Below are positions 40,503-50,115 of a DNA stretch of 64,000 nt, in pieces (position 1 is the first letter of the stretch; every line of letters begins with the position of its first letter). The stretch lies in the NCBI GenBank assembly GCA_012861695.1, contig JAAOOA010000002.1:29824304-29888303 (forward strand), in the 5' to 3' direction. The DNA is from Trematomus loennbergii (Eukaryota > Chordata > Actinopteri > Perciformes > Nototheniidae). Position numbers and translations under genes: made by a program. The notes under the pieces are model-generated. The model had not been told where the DNA came from and ran no database searches. It saw only the letters and a list, made by a program, of their open reading frames with translations.

Positions 40503-40607
40503 TCTAGTTTTAGTCGACGAAAACTCAAAACGTGTTAGTCTAGTTTTAGTCGACGAAAACTCAAAACGTTTTAGTCTACTTTTAGTCGATGAAAAATTAC
40601 ATTTTAG
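40503..40607 (+). repeat. 36-bp subterminal minisatellite in the hAT element
   Basis: Two nearly identical 36-bp units (40,503-40,538 and 40,539-40,574), beginning TCTAGTTTTAGTCGACGAAA, are followed by a degraded third. Subterminal repeats of this kind in hAT elements can be transposase-binding sites; that role is inferred. Confidence 0.75.
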
Positions 40608-40756
40608 TCAACTTTTAGTCAAAATGTTTTCTCTCTTTAAACCAATTCAGTTAAGCAAATACAGGTATCTGAAATTGTAATCAAGGTGACAGCATCAAGT
40701 GTGAAAATTCGTAAAGCAACATTTCACTCTCTTAACACTTTACTAGTGTAATATCT

Positions 40757-41427
40757 AGGGATGGGTATCATTAAGGTTTTCTACGGTACTGCTAGTCTTA
40801 TCAATACTGCTTATCGATCCGGTACTTTAACGGTATTCTTGTATTTACTTTTTGTTATTTTTTAAAGGAAAAAACTAACAAATTGTTAACCGAATTAATT
40901 GCTTTATTTAAAATGTGAAATAAATTAAATATATATAATTATGTTAAAATATTGTACTGTACTTGAGTAAAATGTTGAGGCACTTGTACTTTACTGGAGT
41001 ATTTAAATGTGTTGCTACTGTGTACTTCTACTCCACTACAGTTCATAGTTAAATGGTGTACTTCTACTCCACTACATGTATTTAATACCTTTAGTTACTT
41101 TACAGATGTGGATGAATGATGTGAAATATAATCAAGTGTTAACTCAGACTTTAGTAAATTCACAAGCTACCCTGCAGTATACAGATATATAATATATCAT
41201 TCAAACTAGCTGCACCTTTACCAGCTTTGAGAACACTTTAATGATCAATCATTATAAAACATATCATATATATTATTCTGAAATGGAACAATCTGCACAA
41301 TCACTACTTGTACTGTCGCTACTTTAAATATATTTTGATAATCATACTTTGACTTGAGGAACTCTTCCTACACTATGGTATTTTTTTACTTAGCGACAAG
41401 ATCTGAGTACTTCTCCCACGTCTGCAC
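40757..41427. mobile_element. Transposon fragments nested inside the hAT element
   Basis: 'AGGGATGGGTATCATTAAGG' at about 40,757 matches the common 5' end of another teleost hAT-like family. From about 40,968 (ACTTGAGTAAAATG) to 41,427 (GAGTACTTCTCCCACGTCTG), with repeated GTACTTCTACTCCACTACA, lies a piece of the 'acttgagtaaaagtac' type of short hAT element. The exact edges and TSDs of the inner pieces could not be fixed. Confidence 0.5.
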
Positions 41428-42047
41428 ACCTGATGTGATAACGTTACTCGTAATTGGGGCAACAGAGCTACGAGTTAAGGAAGTCGAAAATTGTGCATTT
41501 CTCCGACTGAATATGACGCCTTTTGGCCGGCTGTTTGGACAGACTACTCTACTCGTGTCAACGCGCTAACGCGAAAACATGGCAAACGAGCTTTGTCCAC
41601 ATCGAGCCTTGTAGTGTCTCTATACTTCTGAACGCTCCGTCCCCGGCAGATCTCTGTGTGCCGCTGCAGCGTGTCTGTTAGGCCCCGCCCCGCACACAGA
41701 GAGACAGAGAGAGATCGCTCTTCTGGAGTGAAGAGAGCGGAAATAATGATATTGCAAGTTAGAAATGTAAGATGCATTTTGACAGACAAGACGGGCAATT
41801 GGGGGAAAATATGCTGCATTTTGAATGTCCGCTAGTCCACCATTAACACCTTAGTCCCGTCTCGTCTCGTCAACGAAAACTAAATATACATTTCGTCAAA
41901 TTTTCGTTTTTAGCTCGTTATCGTCTCGTCTTAGTCATGTAAAAAGGTCGTTGACGAACATTTTTCGTCATAGTTTTCGTTGACGAAATTAACACTGATC
42001 ACCTCAAACTGATTTTGAATATTTATCAGTGAATAAAAAGATTATAT

Positions 42048-42249
42048 TGTGGTGATTGACATTATTCACCCACGGATCTATGGGTTGAGGTATTGTTCCG
42101 CACGGACATTTTAGTGAACCGGACTTTCTGTTTCCGCCGGTCTTCGCTTCCCGGGCATGAAGTTGTTTACATGTGTGTTCAGATGCAAAATAAAAGTTGA
42201 GCTTGTACTTTTGATACCCCGCCTCCGACTCCCGTCTCTCGGCACCACA
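42048..42249 (+). repeat. LTR, plus orientation (202 bp)
   Basis: Begins TGTGGTGATTGAC and ends CTCGGCACCACA, the standard TG...CA ends with a 7-bp inverted TGTGGTG/CACCACA. An AATAAA-like signal (GCAAAATAAAAG) lies in its second half, where the R region would be expected. Confidence 0.9.
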
Positions 42250-42250
42250 T

Positions 42251-42262
42251 TGGTGACCCCGG
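42251..42262 (+). other. Retrotransposon primer-binding site
   Basis: TGGTGACCCCGG starts one base after the LTR. TGGTGACCCC-type sequences are tRNA 3'-end complements used as primer sites by Ty3/gypsy elements. Its inverted counterpart is at 42,486-42,496. Confidence 0.75.
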
Positions 42263-42299
42263 CATAAGTCTCGTTGAAGGATCCGAGACTGTACCGAGC

Positions 42300-42486
42300 A
42301 TGGCAAATAACGCCGTTTTTTTTTCAAACTGCCGGAGTTTTGGGAGACATCTGCGGCTGCATGGTTCGCTCAGGCGGAGGCTCAGTTCGCCCTCCGCGGA
42401 GTTACTGATGACGCAGCGCGCTATTTTCACGTCGTTTCGGCGCTGGGGAGCTCCACTGCGACCCGGACGGTGGGCTTTATCACGTC
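42300..42486 (+). pseudogene. Ty3/gypsy Gag N-terminal fragment, truncated
   Basis: About 50 codons resemble the conserved start of Ty3/gypsy Gag in vertebrates; short pieces such as AAWFAQAEAQFALRG and RYFHVVSALG are seen. The ATG at 42,300 is in a different frame from this segment, the switch lying in a T run at about 42,316-42,324. The coding region then stops at the inverted primer-binding site. The rest of gag and all of pol are missing, so no functional product is possible. Confidence 0.85.
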
Positions 42487-42497
42487 GGGGTCACCAA

Positions 42498-42699
42498 TGT
42501 GGTGCCGAGAGACGGGAGTCGGAGGCGGGGTATCAAAAGTACAAGCTAAACTTTTATTTTGCATCTGAACACACATGTAAACAACTTCATGCCCGGGAAG
42601 CGAAGACCGGTGGAAACAGAAAGTCCGGTTCACTAAAATGTCCGTGCGGAACAATACCCCAACCCATAGATCCGTGGGTGAATAATGTCAATCACCACA
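42498..42699 (-). repeat. LTR, minus orientation (202 bp)
   Basis: Reverse complement of the left LTR with three substitutions and no gaps, so about 98.5 % identical. Same TG...CA ends. The near identity suggests that the two arms arose together or recently. Confidence 0.9.
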
Positions 42700-42767
42700 A
42701 TATACACATTGTTGACCAGGGACTCCTATTGTTTGTTCCCCTCTTCTTCACTGACTTTCCTGTGCAG

Positions 42768-43285
42768 CAGTAATCGCAGTGAGAGGCAGGAAGGGCGAGA
42801 GCATCGATGTGAGAAATCAACGTTGTGGGGCTGAATGAAATGTTTCGGATTTGTTCAGCTTTGTTGTCAGTGGTGAATCACGAAACGCTGCTTCAGTGGA
42901 AACACACTGAACACATAGGGACACAGTGAGTGTTTTGGTAGGGGTCGCTACTCTCCGTGTTAAGCAGCAGAAGCAGCAGGGACACAGTCTCCAGCTCGTG
43001 AGTTCTTCAGCAGCGTTCACACTGCTTTGATTTCTTCCACCGGTCTGATATATCCGCAACGCTTCCTCTTCTGGAAATTACCCGCTGGAGATGCAGTTTA
43101 GTCGGGCAGAGCTTCTGCACCTGGAGGAACCATGCTTTACTTCTGGATACACACCGTTTGGATCCCGGGGTCGCTTTCCTCTTTGGATTTCAAGGCAAGG
43201 GATCTTTTCATTCTTTTTAATTTCATCCATTAGGAACACCAGAGTTCAGAGGGATATTACTACCATGGATGACTCGAGTTGTTGA
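42768..43285 (+). other. Possible exon (mostly untranslated), weak
   Basis: A pyrimidine-rich stretch ending TTTCCTGTGCAG (to 42,767) makes a plausible splice acceptor. TTGTTGAG|GTATGTGAAG at 43,285/43,286 makes a good donor. The segment between is less AT-rich than its surroundings and has short upstream-type reading frames only (for example ATG at 43,130, 31 codons with a hydrophobic start; ATG at 43,265, six codons). It could be a 5' UTR exon of a gene whose coding exons lie outside the window, or chance. Confidence 0.22.
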
Positions 43286-44893
43286 GGTATGTGAAGTGAC
43301 TTCCCTTCCTGAAAACACCTGACAGGAGAGGGGGGGGGTCCTCGTGATTAAGCCTGTGACCTGAGCTGACAGCTGTGTTCATGTACAGTAGCAGTGTGTG
43401 ACACAGAGAAGAGAGCAGCTGAAAGCAGGCTGATGGTACAGCTGACAGCTTCAGGAGAGTCTCCTCTTAGTACAGTATAGAGAAGTGCACACACAGGAGG
43501 GGGCTGTTTAGTATAAACCATGACTGCCAACTCCACTGTTGGGGTTATAAGCATGCTGGCCTCTCTGGTGATGTAGTTTAGTAGCAGGTGTGGTTTATTT
43601 CCCCCCCCAAAAAGTGAATTTGTAGCATTTGAAGCATTTGTTCTAATTCAGGGCTGCTTTGTACACACATATTTTTTTCACTTCGATCCATGATGTCTGC
43701 ATCATAGATTGGATCAGTCAGTCGTGACCTATTGGATTATCTTTGGCACCGCTCTCTTGCTGGCAAGGAGCCTGGTAGTTTGCTGTGTGTGAGTTTGATG
43801 AAAGAAGGAAAAAGCAAGGTATGCTGAGCATCAGTTTCAATCACACTGCTCCACCCGCTCATCTCCCTCTCACAAGGGCAGCTGCTGTGCAATCTATGCA
43901 CATTGCTATGCACGTTGCTATGCACGAGGTTGATCAGCATGTATATGCAATGGCATTACCAGGAGCAACTGCAGGTGATGTTCAGTCATGTTTTTTAGAT
44001 TTCATAACCCAAAGTGGATACATATGTCTTTATATCTCTCCCTGGCTGTAGTTTTAAATATATCATCTGTTCTAAAAGTTGCACTCCAATAACTCTGACA
44101 TCCTTTGATGATTCAGTCTTCATGGGTTGGGGATATTTGATAATATAAACATGAAAGACAAGGTGTATTTTCAGGGAAGAGAACTTCATCCTTCATCAGA
44201 GCTGAAAGTGTTCACTCTACTTTCTCTTTCTCTGTTGGTGTTTTTTTGATTAACCGTTAGTGTGTAATACGTTTCAGGCCTTTTTAGTGTTGTTCTCTTT
44301 TTAATCAAGGGTTTGACATTGGAAGAGGAAAGGAATGTAGGGGGTCTTTATCAGCAGACATCATTAGGCCACAATTGTTTGCTCCTTCATTGGGTTTATC
44401 TATTACTGGATGTTTACTTTTGTCTGTAAAGTACCAGTAAACATGAGATTGTGTTAAAGGATTACAGGATTAAAGCCTTTGGTCTTACTGTTCACCCAGT
44501 CAATACATCCACACATCTTCTCTATGAAACCTTCAAACAGGTAATCCTGTTGAAGAAAAACAACTCTGATACATCACACTGGTGGATTCGCATTTCAATT
44601 CATTTCTTTGAAAGATGATTCCGTCAATTATTTGGCTTATCAATGAATTAATATGTACAAAAATTTCAGGATTCTTTTAGTATATTCTAGTCTGTAATCG
44701 TTAATGATGTATCAGTCAATGGTGGAGCTGTGGAGTTGTGTTTAAGGAATATATATTAATAACAACCATTGTCAACTAGTTAGTGTGACAATTCCTGCAA
44801 ATTCAGCCGGACTGCCTGCACTCTTTGCAGTAATCGGAGCAAATGGCCAGAGGAGCAGAGTCAGTCCAGAGTCAGAGGACCTCCACATGGAAC
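43286..44893. other. Non-coding stretch, no gene seen
   Basis: AT-rich. A short 'TTGCTATGCAC' repeat occurs twice at about 43,900-43,925. No other feature. Confidence 0.5.
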
Positions 44894-44894
44894 G

Positions 44895-45092
44895 ACACAC
44901 AGAACTGTATTTGAGTCTCTTGTGGAGAACAGACTCGGATATCAACCAATACATCAGCAGAACTACCAGAGACAGCTTTGGTGTACTCTGAGGACACACA
45001 TAACTGTATTGAGTCTCTTGTGGAGAACAGACTCGGATATCAACCATACATCAGCAGAACTACCAGAGACAGCTTTTGGTGTACTCTGAGGA
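44895..45092 (+). repeat. Tandem duplication, two units of about 99 bp
   Basis: 44,895-44,993 and 44,994-45,092 are almost the same, each containing GAGTCTCTTGTGGAGAACAG, then CTCGGATATCAACCA, then ACATCAGCAGAACTACCAGA and GGTGTACTCTGAGG. They differ by a few one-base indels. Not part of a known satellite. Confidence 0.9.
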
Positions 45093-47270
45093 GGAGAGGA
45101 GGAAGGAACAACATGGCTGTCTGTCAGTGGAGAGGAGAGGATCATAGAACGTGTAACAAGCTGAAAAGGTTGTGTGAGTGTGTGCTTGCCTCGTCCATGG
45201 GTATGTGTGTCTGCTTAAGTTAAAATATGTATTTTTCATCCCTTCTATATCCACGATGGGGTTTCCATCAGCCTACATTGATGCTGTCAAGCAGCTCAAT
45301 GATGCCTGTCTGATCAAACAGCAGCCTCAATGCGAGAAACAGACAGTTGGACTTGCTGACACACACAAATACACACATACACACACACACTTTCATTCAG
45401 TTGACTCTAAGAAATTCAGATGAGTGTCAGATGATAATATTCAGTTAAATTAACATTTAATACATACTTCACAAATATGCATTAATCCCATGGGATACTG
45501 TGAATGTAGATTATCCAAGGCCTTTTTGATCTTGTCACTGCACGATTAAACATGATTCTGGACCAACAATCATGTGCAGTCTTATCACTGTTTGCATCAC
45601 ACTATAGAAGGAGCCAATATAGGTCTCATGCTTGCATCGTAGATCTGAAGCAACATCCACGCTCTTTTATATTTAATTAAATGAAGTGTTAAATGCATTT
45701 ACATATTCTCCACAGAGCTGTTTTTTAAGATTTACAGTTCTGTAACTTCATAAGACGTATGTTGCTTCATTGATTTGTACGCTCTTCACTTCTCTAACAT
45801 TTCATCCCTGCATGCTGCCATCAATTCCAATAACTTTTTCCTTGAGAAATGTATTATTTAATGACTCTGTGAACTGTTCTGTGGTGAAATATGTTTTATG
45901 GATACTCATACTTTTCAAATCTCTCCAGAAGAAAAACGTTTGTTGAAGATGAACATACATTATTATTTGATTCCGTTTATTTTGCAGCATTGCTCACATC
46001 ATTATAGGACCTTGTTAGTGAAGAGGACCTCCAAGTCCCTGTACAAATACATCAGTGTTGGACATTGCATTGATGGCTTTTGATTTAATAAGTAAAACCA
46101 CTATAATAATAGATAACGATGTTAGAAACCTAGTGTAATACAGTGTGAGAATACCAGAACACACATATGTGTCTGCTCTGCCTCTTCTTACCTGTTGCAA
46201 ATGATACCGTTTTATTTAGTTTGCATATATATATATATATATATATTTCTCTCCCACACGATCCTCCTTCAATTATAATTGATGATACTTTCACCGACAT
46301 CCCATGCTGTGTGCGTTATATCTCAGTGGTATGTTTGCTCTGTTATGATAAATATATATTTATAGTATATATTTATTGTTCTGACTGCTTGGACTCATTT
46401 AAAGAGATACCCGGAGTGCAGAGTATCATCAGTCTCACACAACTGTGAAACATTGTGTTGCTATAAATTGTTTACTATCCTCTGACACATTTATCAGACA
46501 GTGAGGTAAAGGTGATATTTAATTATAACTATAATATAACAGCTGACTGAACACATTGCTGTGTCTGTATGTTCCATAAATAACCAACAGAGATGGCATT
46601 CAATGGACAGTATTTATATTGATAACACATTTAATGAAGCCTTTACTGAGTCCAATTTATCAAGTTCTACTTGCAACATAAGGTTAAATAAGTAAGAAAG
46701 GTCAAACACTTCACAGTATGCTGGGTTGGTTCTCTGGACGAAAGCCCCACAATAATGACTGACTGACAACAATGACAATTCATCACATTTTCTAATGACT
46801 GATGAAAATCATCAGTGTACTTTTAGAGTAAAGGCAATGGCGGTCAAAGCAGCTATTTGCCACCGTGATGAATCACTTCTAACTGCAGGGATGTTGTTTC
46901 ACAGTAATGGATTTATTGTCACATAATGAACAGAGCAACTTTTTAATTTCAGCTGAATGACGACCATGTCTCTGCTGTTCACTGTCACTGTTAGTGCTAT
47001 GCTCCATGGGTAGTGGCACTTATAAAGGTTTTCATCTTTAGTTATCAATTCCATCAGGGTAGAAAAACATGCCACAGGAATCATGGTTAGCTGAGACTGG
47101 TCAGCCAAACTAATGCTGTGGATATCTGTGCGGATATTGAAGATAAAGGGTTGGTTGTAGCTTTGGAGCTCTGAGTCTGTACAAGCTCGATAAAGAATGT
47201 AATATCAATTTATTATGCTAATATGGCTGCTGCATTCCCAAAGATAAAACCCAAGAGGGGTGTGCAAGGT
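45093..47270. other. Non-coding stretch with AT microsatellite
   Basis: Contains (AT)n at 46,224-46,246 and a short CA run at 45,360-45,390. The segment at 45,256-45,350 has codon-like composition and is discussed under findings. No supportable gene. Confidence 0.5.
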
Positions 47271-48006
47271 TAAGGCGCTGTTTACACGAGGAGAAAACTG
47301 CTCTATTATTTACACGAGGCCGATAGAAACTGACCCCACAAACAATAACGGGTCCCAAGGTGGATAGATTTGCAAACGAAACGCTCTGGGGGGTCAACCG
47401 AGTCCGTGTAATCACCTCGATACGAATATTTCCTGAAAAAATAACGATAGCCCCGCCTCTCCCCACCTCTCCTGCTCACTGCTGTAGCAACCATCAAAAA
47501 TAGCTGTGTTAATTAAACGCACAAGGGGTTCTTGAATGAAATAATATTATAAAAGGCAAACCAGAATTGTTAACGCCCAATATACTCCTTAAACAAAATA
47601 AACAGAGTCAGATTTCATGCATTGATCCATTATATTGACAAAGGAGGATCTCACCCGGTGTTTGTAGAGAATATCTCTCTCTTCTGAGCCGTCCTCTCCA
47701 CGGAGACGTGCTTCTTGGGGGATGCAATATCCACAGATCGGTTTCTTTCAGTTCAGTTTCGGGGCTTAAACAGAAGGGTAGCCATGGCAAACATTGCAGC
47801 GGGGTGCTCGGTTGCTCTTCTTCGCGGCTTTTGGTGTATTTTGGCGGAAGTTACAGCGCCACTTACAGTCCCGGCATATGTACTACAGCGTTTCCAGCGG
47901 CCTCGTTTGAACAGACACGTTAAATGAAACAAATGCATGTGAACGGAAGACTTTTTGAATACGCATACTGTGCATAAACGCAAACGGTCCCGTGTGAGGG
48001 GCCTAA
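47271..48006. mobile_element. PIF/Harbinger-like non-autonomous element, 730 bp
   Basis: The element spans 47,274-48,003, flanked by the 3-bp direct repeat TAA (47,271-47,273 and 48,004-48,006), the TWA target typical of PIF/Harbinger. The left end GGCGCTGTTTACACGAGG pairs imperfectly with the right end CCGTGTGAGGGGCC. The interior shares ACGGGTC(C)CAAGGTGGATAGAT and TAGCCCCGCCTCTCCCC with the element at 59,109. Open frames inside (for example 47,753-48,067 minus) are not transposase. Confidence 0.78.
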
Positions 48007-48135
48007 ATGTGTGTGTGTGCTTACTAGACCGTGTGTAATGTTTATGCTTTTTTTCATAATAAAACATTTAGAGGAGAGAATTCCTGAGTCGAGTGTAGGA
48101 GTGAGAAGGTGAGTGTCAGGAGTGTGGACAGACTG

Positions 48136-48157
48136 CTATTATTATTATTATTATTAC
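48136..48157. repeat. (ATT)n microsatellite
   Basis: About seven ATT units. Confidence 0.9.
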
Positions 48158-49835
48158 AGTATAATTCCTTGCTGTCACTCAGTTAGTATGCATCAGACAG
48201 CTGAATCCCTCATGGATCAAATTGTGTGTGAGTGGATTGACAGCATGGAGGCTGCAGAAATGGACCAATGAAAGTCAGGCAGTGGATTGACAGCTGTCTA
48301 AGTAGAGACTGGAGACTCAATCTACAGAGCTCCACTTTAAACCAGTAGTAGCATTGAGGGTAAGATATTTTTTTCTTTAAGAGTTTGTCCAGTCATACGG
48401 ATTAATTAGCAGCAGCCCTACCTGATCCTCAGATAGGTGGTTCCAAATTAACATTATTATTTGAAACCTTGAACCCCCGTTATAGTAACAGGTAGTATTG
48501 CCGTGATATATCGTTGATTAATAAACAATTGTTCCATTCTCAACTATATTTGAACTCCAAAGTATTATGTAATATTTGCTTGATAATTGTTAAAGTAGAT
48601 ATTACATACTGAGCAGGATCAGACTGTATGATGATGACAATGAAATATTGATGACAGCTGGATTGACAGTTGGTTGTTCAGAAGGACTGCAGCACTGGTA
48701 GTACAGGCAAATAGAAGCGTGCTCTCAAGATGCATATTATAGGATGGGGAACTCGTAATGAGTACAGATTTATTTATGGAGGAGTTCCTCTGGAGCCAAC
48801 TGACAGGGGGGCTCATTATCCAAACATGGCTGATACATTTGCCAAGACACACATCTAAAACATGGACCTGTATAAATACTGCATACAAGATGTGTGTGGA
48901 GTTCACTTTGTGACAGTGGTGTGTTGGTTTAGATTTAATCAAGACACTTACATTGGATATTTAATAACTTGTTAGATTGTATACTAAGAAATGTATTTAA
49001 TCCGGGTCCGCATTGTGCAAGTTTCAGTAGTTAGGCCTCACAGTCCAAATGCAGCAGCATCAATCTATGGACTTTCCTTTCAAATGACACCTTTTCCCCA
49101 TTGCACCACCTTAAAGCAATATAATACCATGACTCAGCTTTGGTGCTTACAGTCTCAGCAGATTACCTTTCCCCCCTTAACTCCTCTACTTGCTCTGAGT
49201 GCAGCGTTTTAAAAAGAATCCGCCTCATTTCCCATAAATCACTAGGCTCAGTGGAAGGAAGATATGTCAGGGCTGACTGTGAGCTCCAGGACATTGTTTA
49301 TTCTATTTTGTCCGTTGTCTTGTGTTTATCACACATTCTCTGAAATCCATATCCACAACACAACTTTACCTAGTTGACAAATATAAAGATATTGATAAAC
49401 AACTGTGACACAATCCTCACACGATAATGAGGATGAGTATATGTGAAGCAGTGTAGGTGTTCATGCTGTCTGATAATAATTATGGGTCCTCTTGGACCGC
49501 CCCTCTAAGAATACATATTCATATAGTGTTATTCCTACAGTAAGTGTTGACCTATAATTGAGACCTGTGCTGTTTTAATATAGTCCCTGGTAAGCAGCTG
49601 TACATCATAATAAGCTGTGGATGCACATGCCTACCTTGTCTTGTGTATCCTCTTGCACTGTATAGCCATTTACATACTGCATTATTTATATCAACATTGC
49701 ACAATCTCCCACTTGGTGAGATCATGTCTCATCCATATGCCATTTTCATTGTGCTCTGTCATGCAGGACTAAGCTGTTTCTTTCTGAATCTCATTCAACC
49801 TCTGACATTTTGCCATTTTCACTGGAGAGGAGATC
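48158..49835. other. Non-coding stretch, no gene seen
   Basis: AT-rich; no exon, RNA or repeat recognised. Confidence 0.5.
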
Positions 49836-50115
49836 TTCAAGGTTCAAGGTTCAAGGTTCTTTATTGTCAAACTGACATAGCTACAGAGAATTATGTTGTT
49901 GAAAATCTTATGTCACAGGCTTCTCCAACAATGCAACATAATAACAATACAGATAGCAAGAGCAATACAAAAGACAAATAGTTATAAAATAAAGTGAGCA
50001 TGTGGAATAGTGCAGTACGAGTCTATATACAAGTTATTGGAATGATATATATTAGATATTAGATACATATTACTGAGTAGCAGATGAATGTTTTTGAAGT
50101 TGTTTCTTCAATAAA
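49836..50115 (-). mobile_element. 5'-truncated copy of the 32.1-kb LINE (3' UTR only), minus strand
   Basis: Read on the minus strand, it matches the 3' UTR of the 32,100-35,306 LINE almost throughout: AACAACTTCAAA, GTATATAGACTC, GCACTATTCCACAT, TTGGAGAAGCCTGTGACATA and TAGCTATGTCAG, then AATAAAGAACCTTGAACC. It ends with three tail units instead of two. Short 5'-truncated copies are the usual result of LINE insertion. Confidence 0.93.

Larger units (their letters stand above)
40384..42005. mobile_element. hAT-type DNA transposon (non-autonomous) with perfect 8-bp TSD
   Basis: The element spans 40,392-41,997 (1,606 bp). Terminal inverted repeats are CAGTGTTAATTTTG on the left and CGAAATTAACACTG on the right. 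The 8-bp ATCACCTC occurs immediately outside both ends (40,384-40,391 and 41,998-42,005), the diagnostic hAT duplication. Subterminal regions are full of TTTTAGTCGACGAAAA-type repeats. There is no transposase frame. Other transposon-like segments lie inside (separate entry), which explains part of the length. Confidence 0.93.
42044..42703. mobile_element. Inverted-LTR (foldback) Ty3/gypsy-derived element
   Basis: Two 202-bp LTR copies lie in opposite orientation (42,048-42,249 plus; 42,498-42,699 minus). They differ at only three positions by my hand alignment. Each is followed inward by a primer-binding-site sequence. Between them are a leader and the start of a Gag reading frame. A normal retrotransposon has LTRs in the same direction; here the order is LTR, PBS, gag start, inverted PBS, inverted LTR. 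ATAT lies directly outside both ends (42,044-42,047 and 42,700-42,703). That could be a 4-bp target duplication, but ATAT is its own reverse complement, so it is not decisive. Confidence 0.9.

Noticed and set aside
40503..40607. CRISPR-like array
   Set aside because: Units are directly adjacent without unique spacers and lie in a hAT terminus of a vertebrate genome.
42300..42773. 157-codon plus frame, and a 107-codon minus frame at 42,004-42,327 with the same C-terminal sequence
   Set aside because: The identical protein tails are simply the two inverted LTRs translated on opposite strands, not a duplicated gene.
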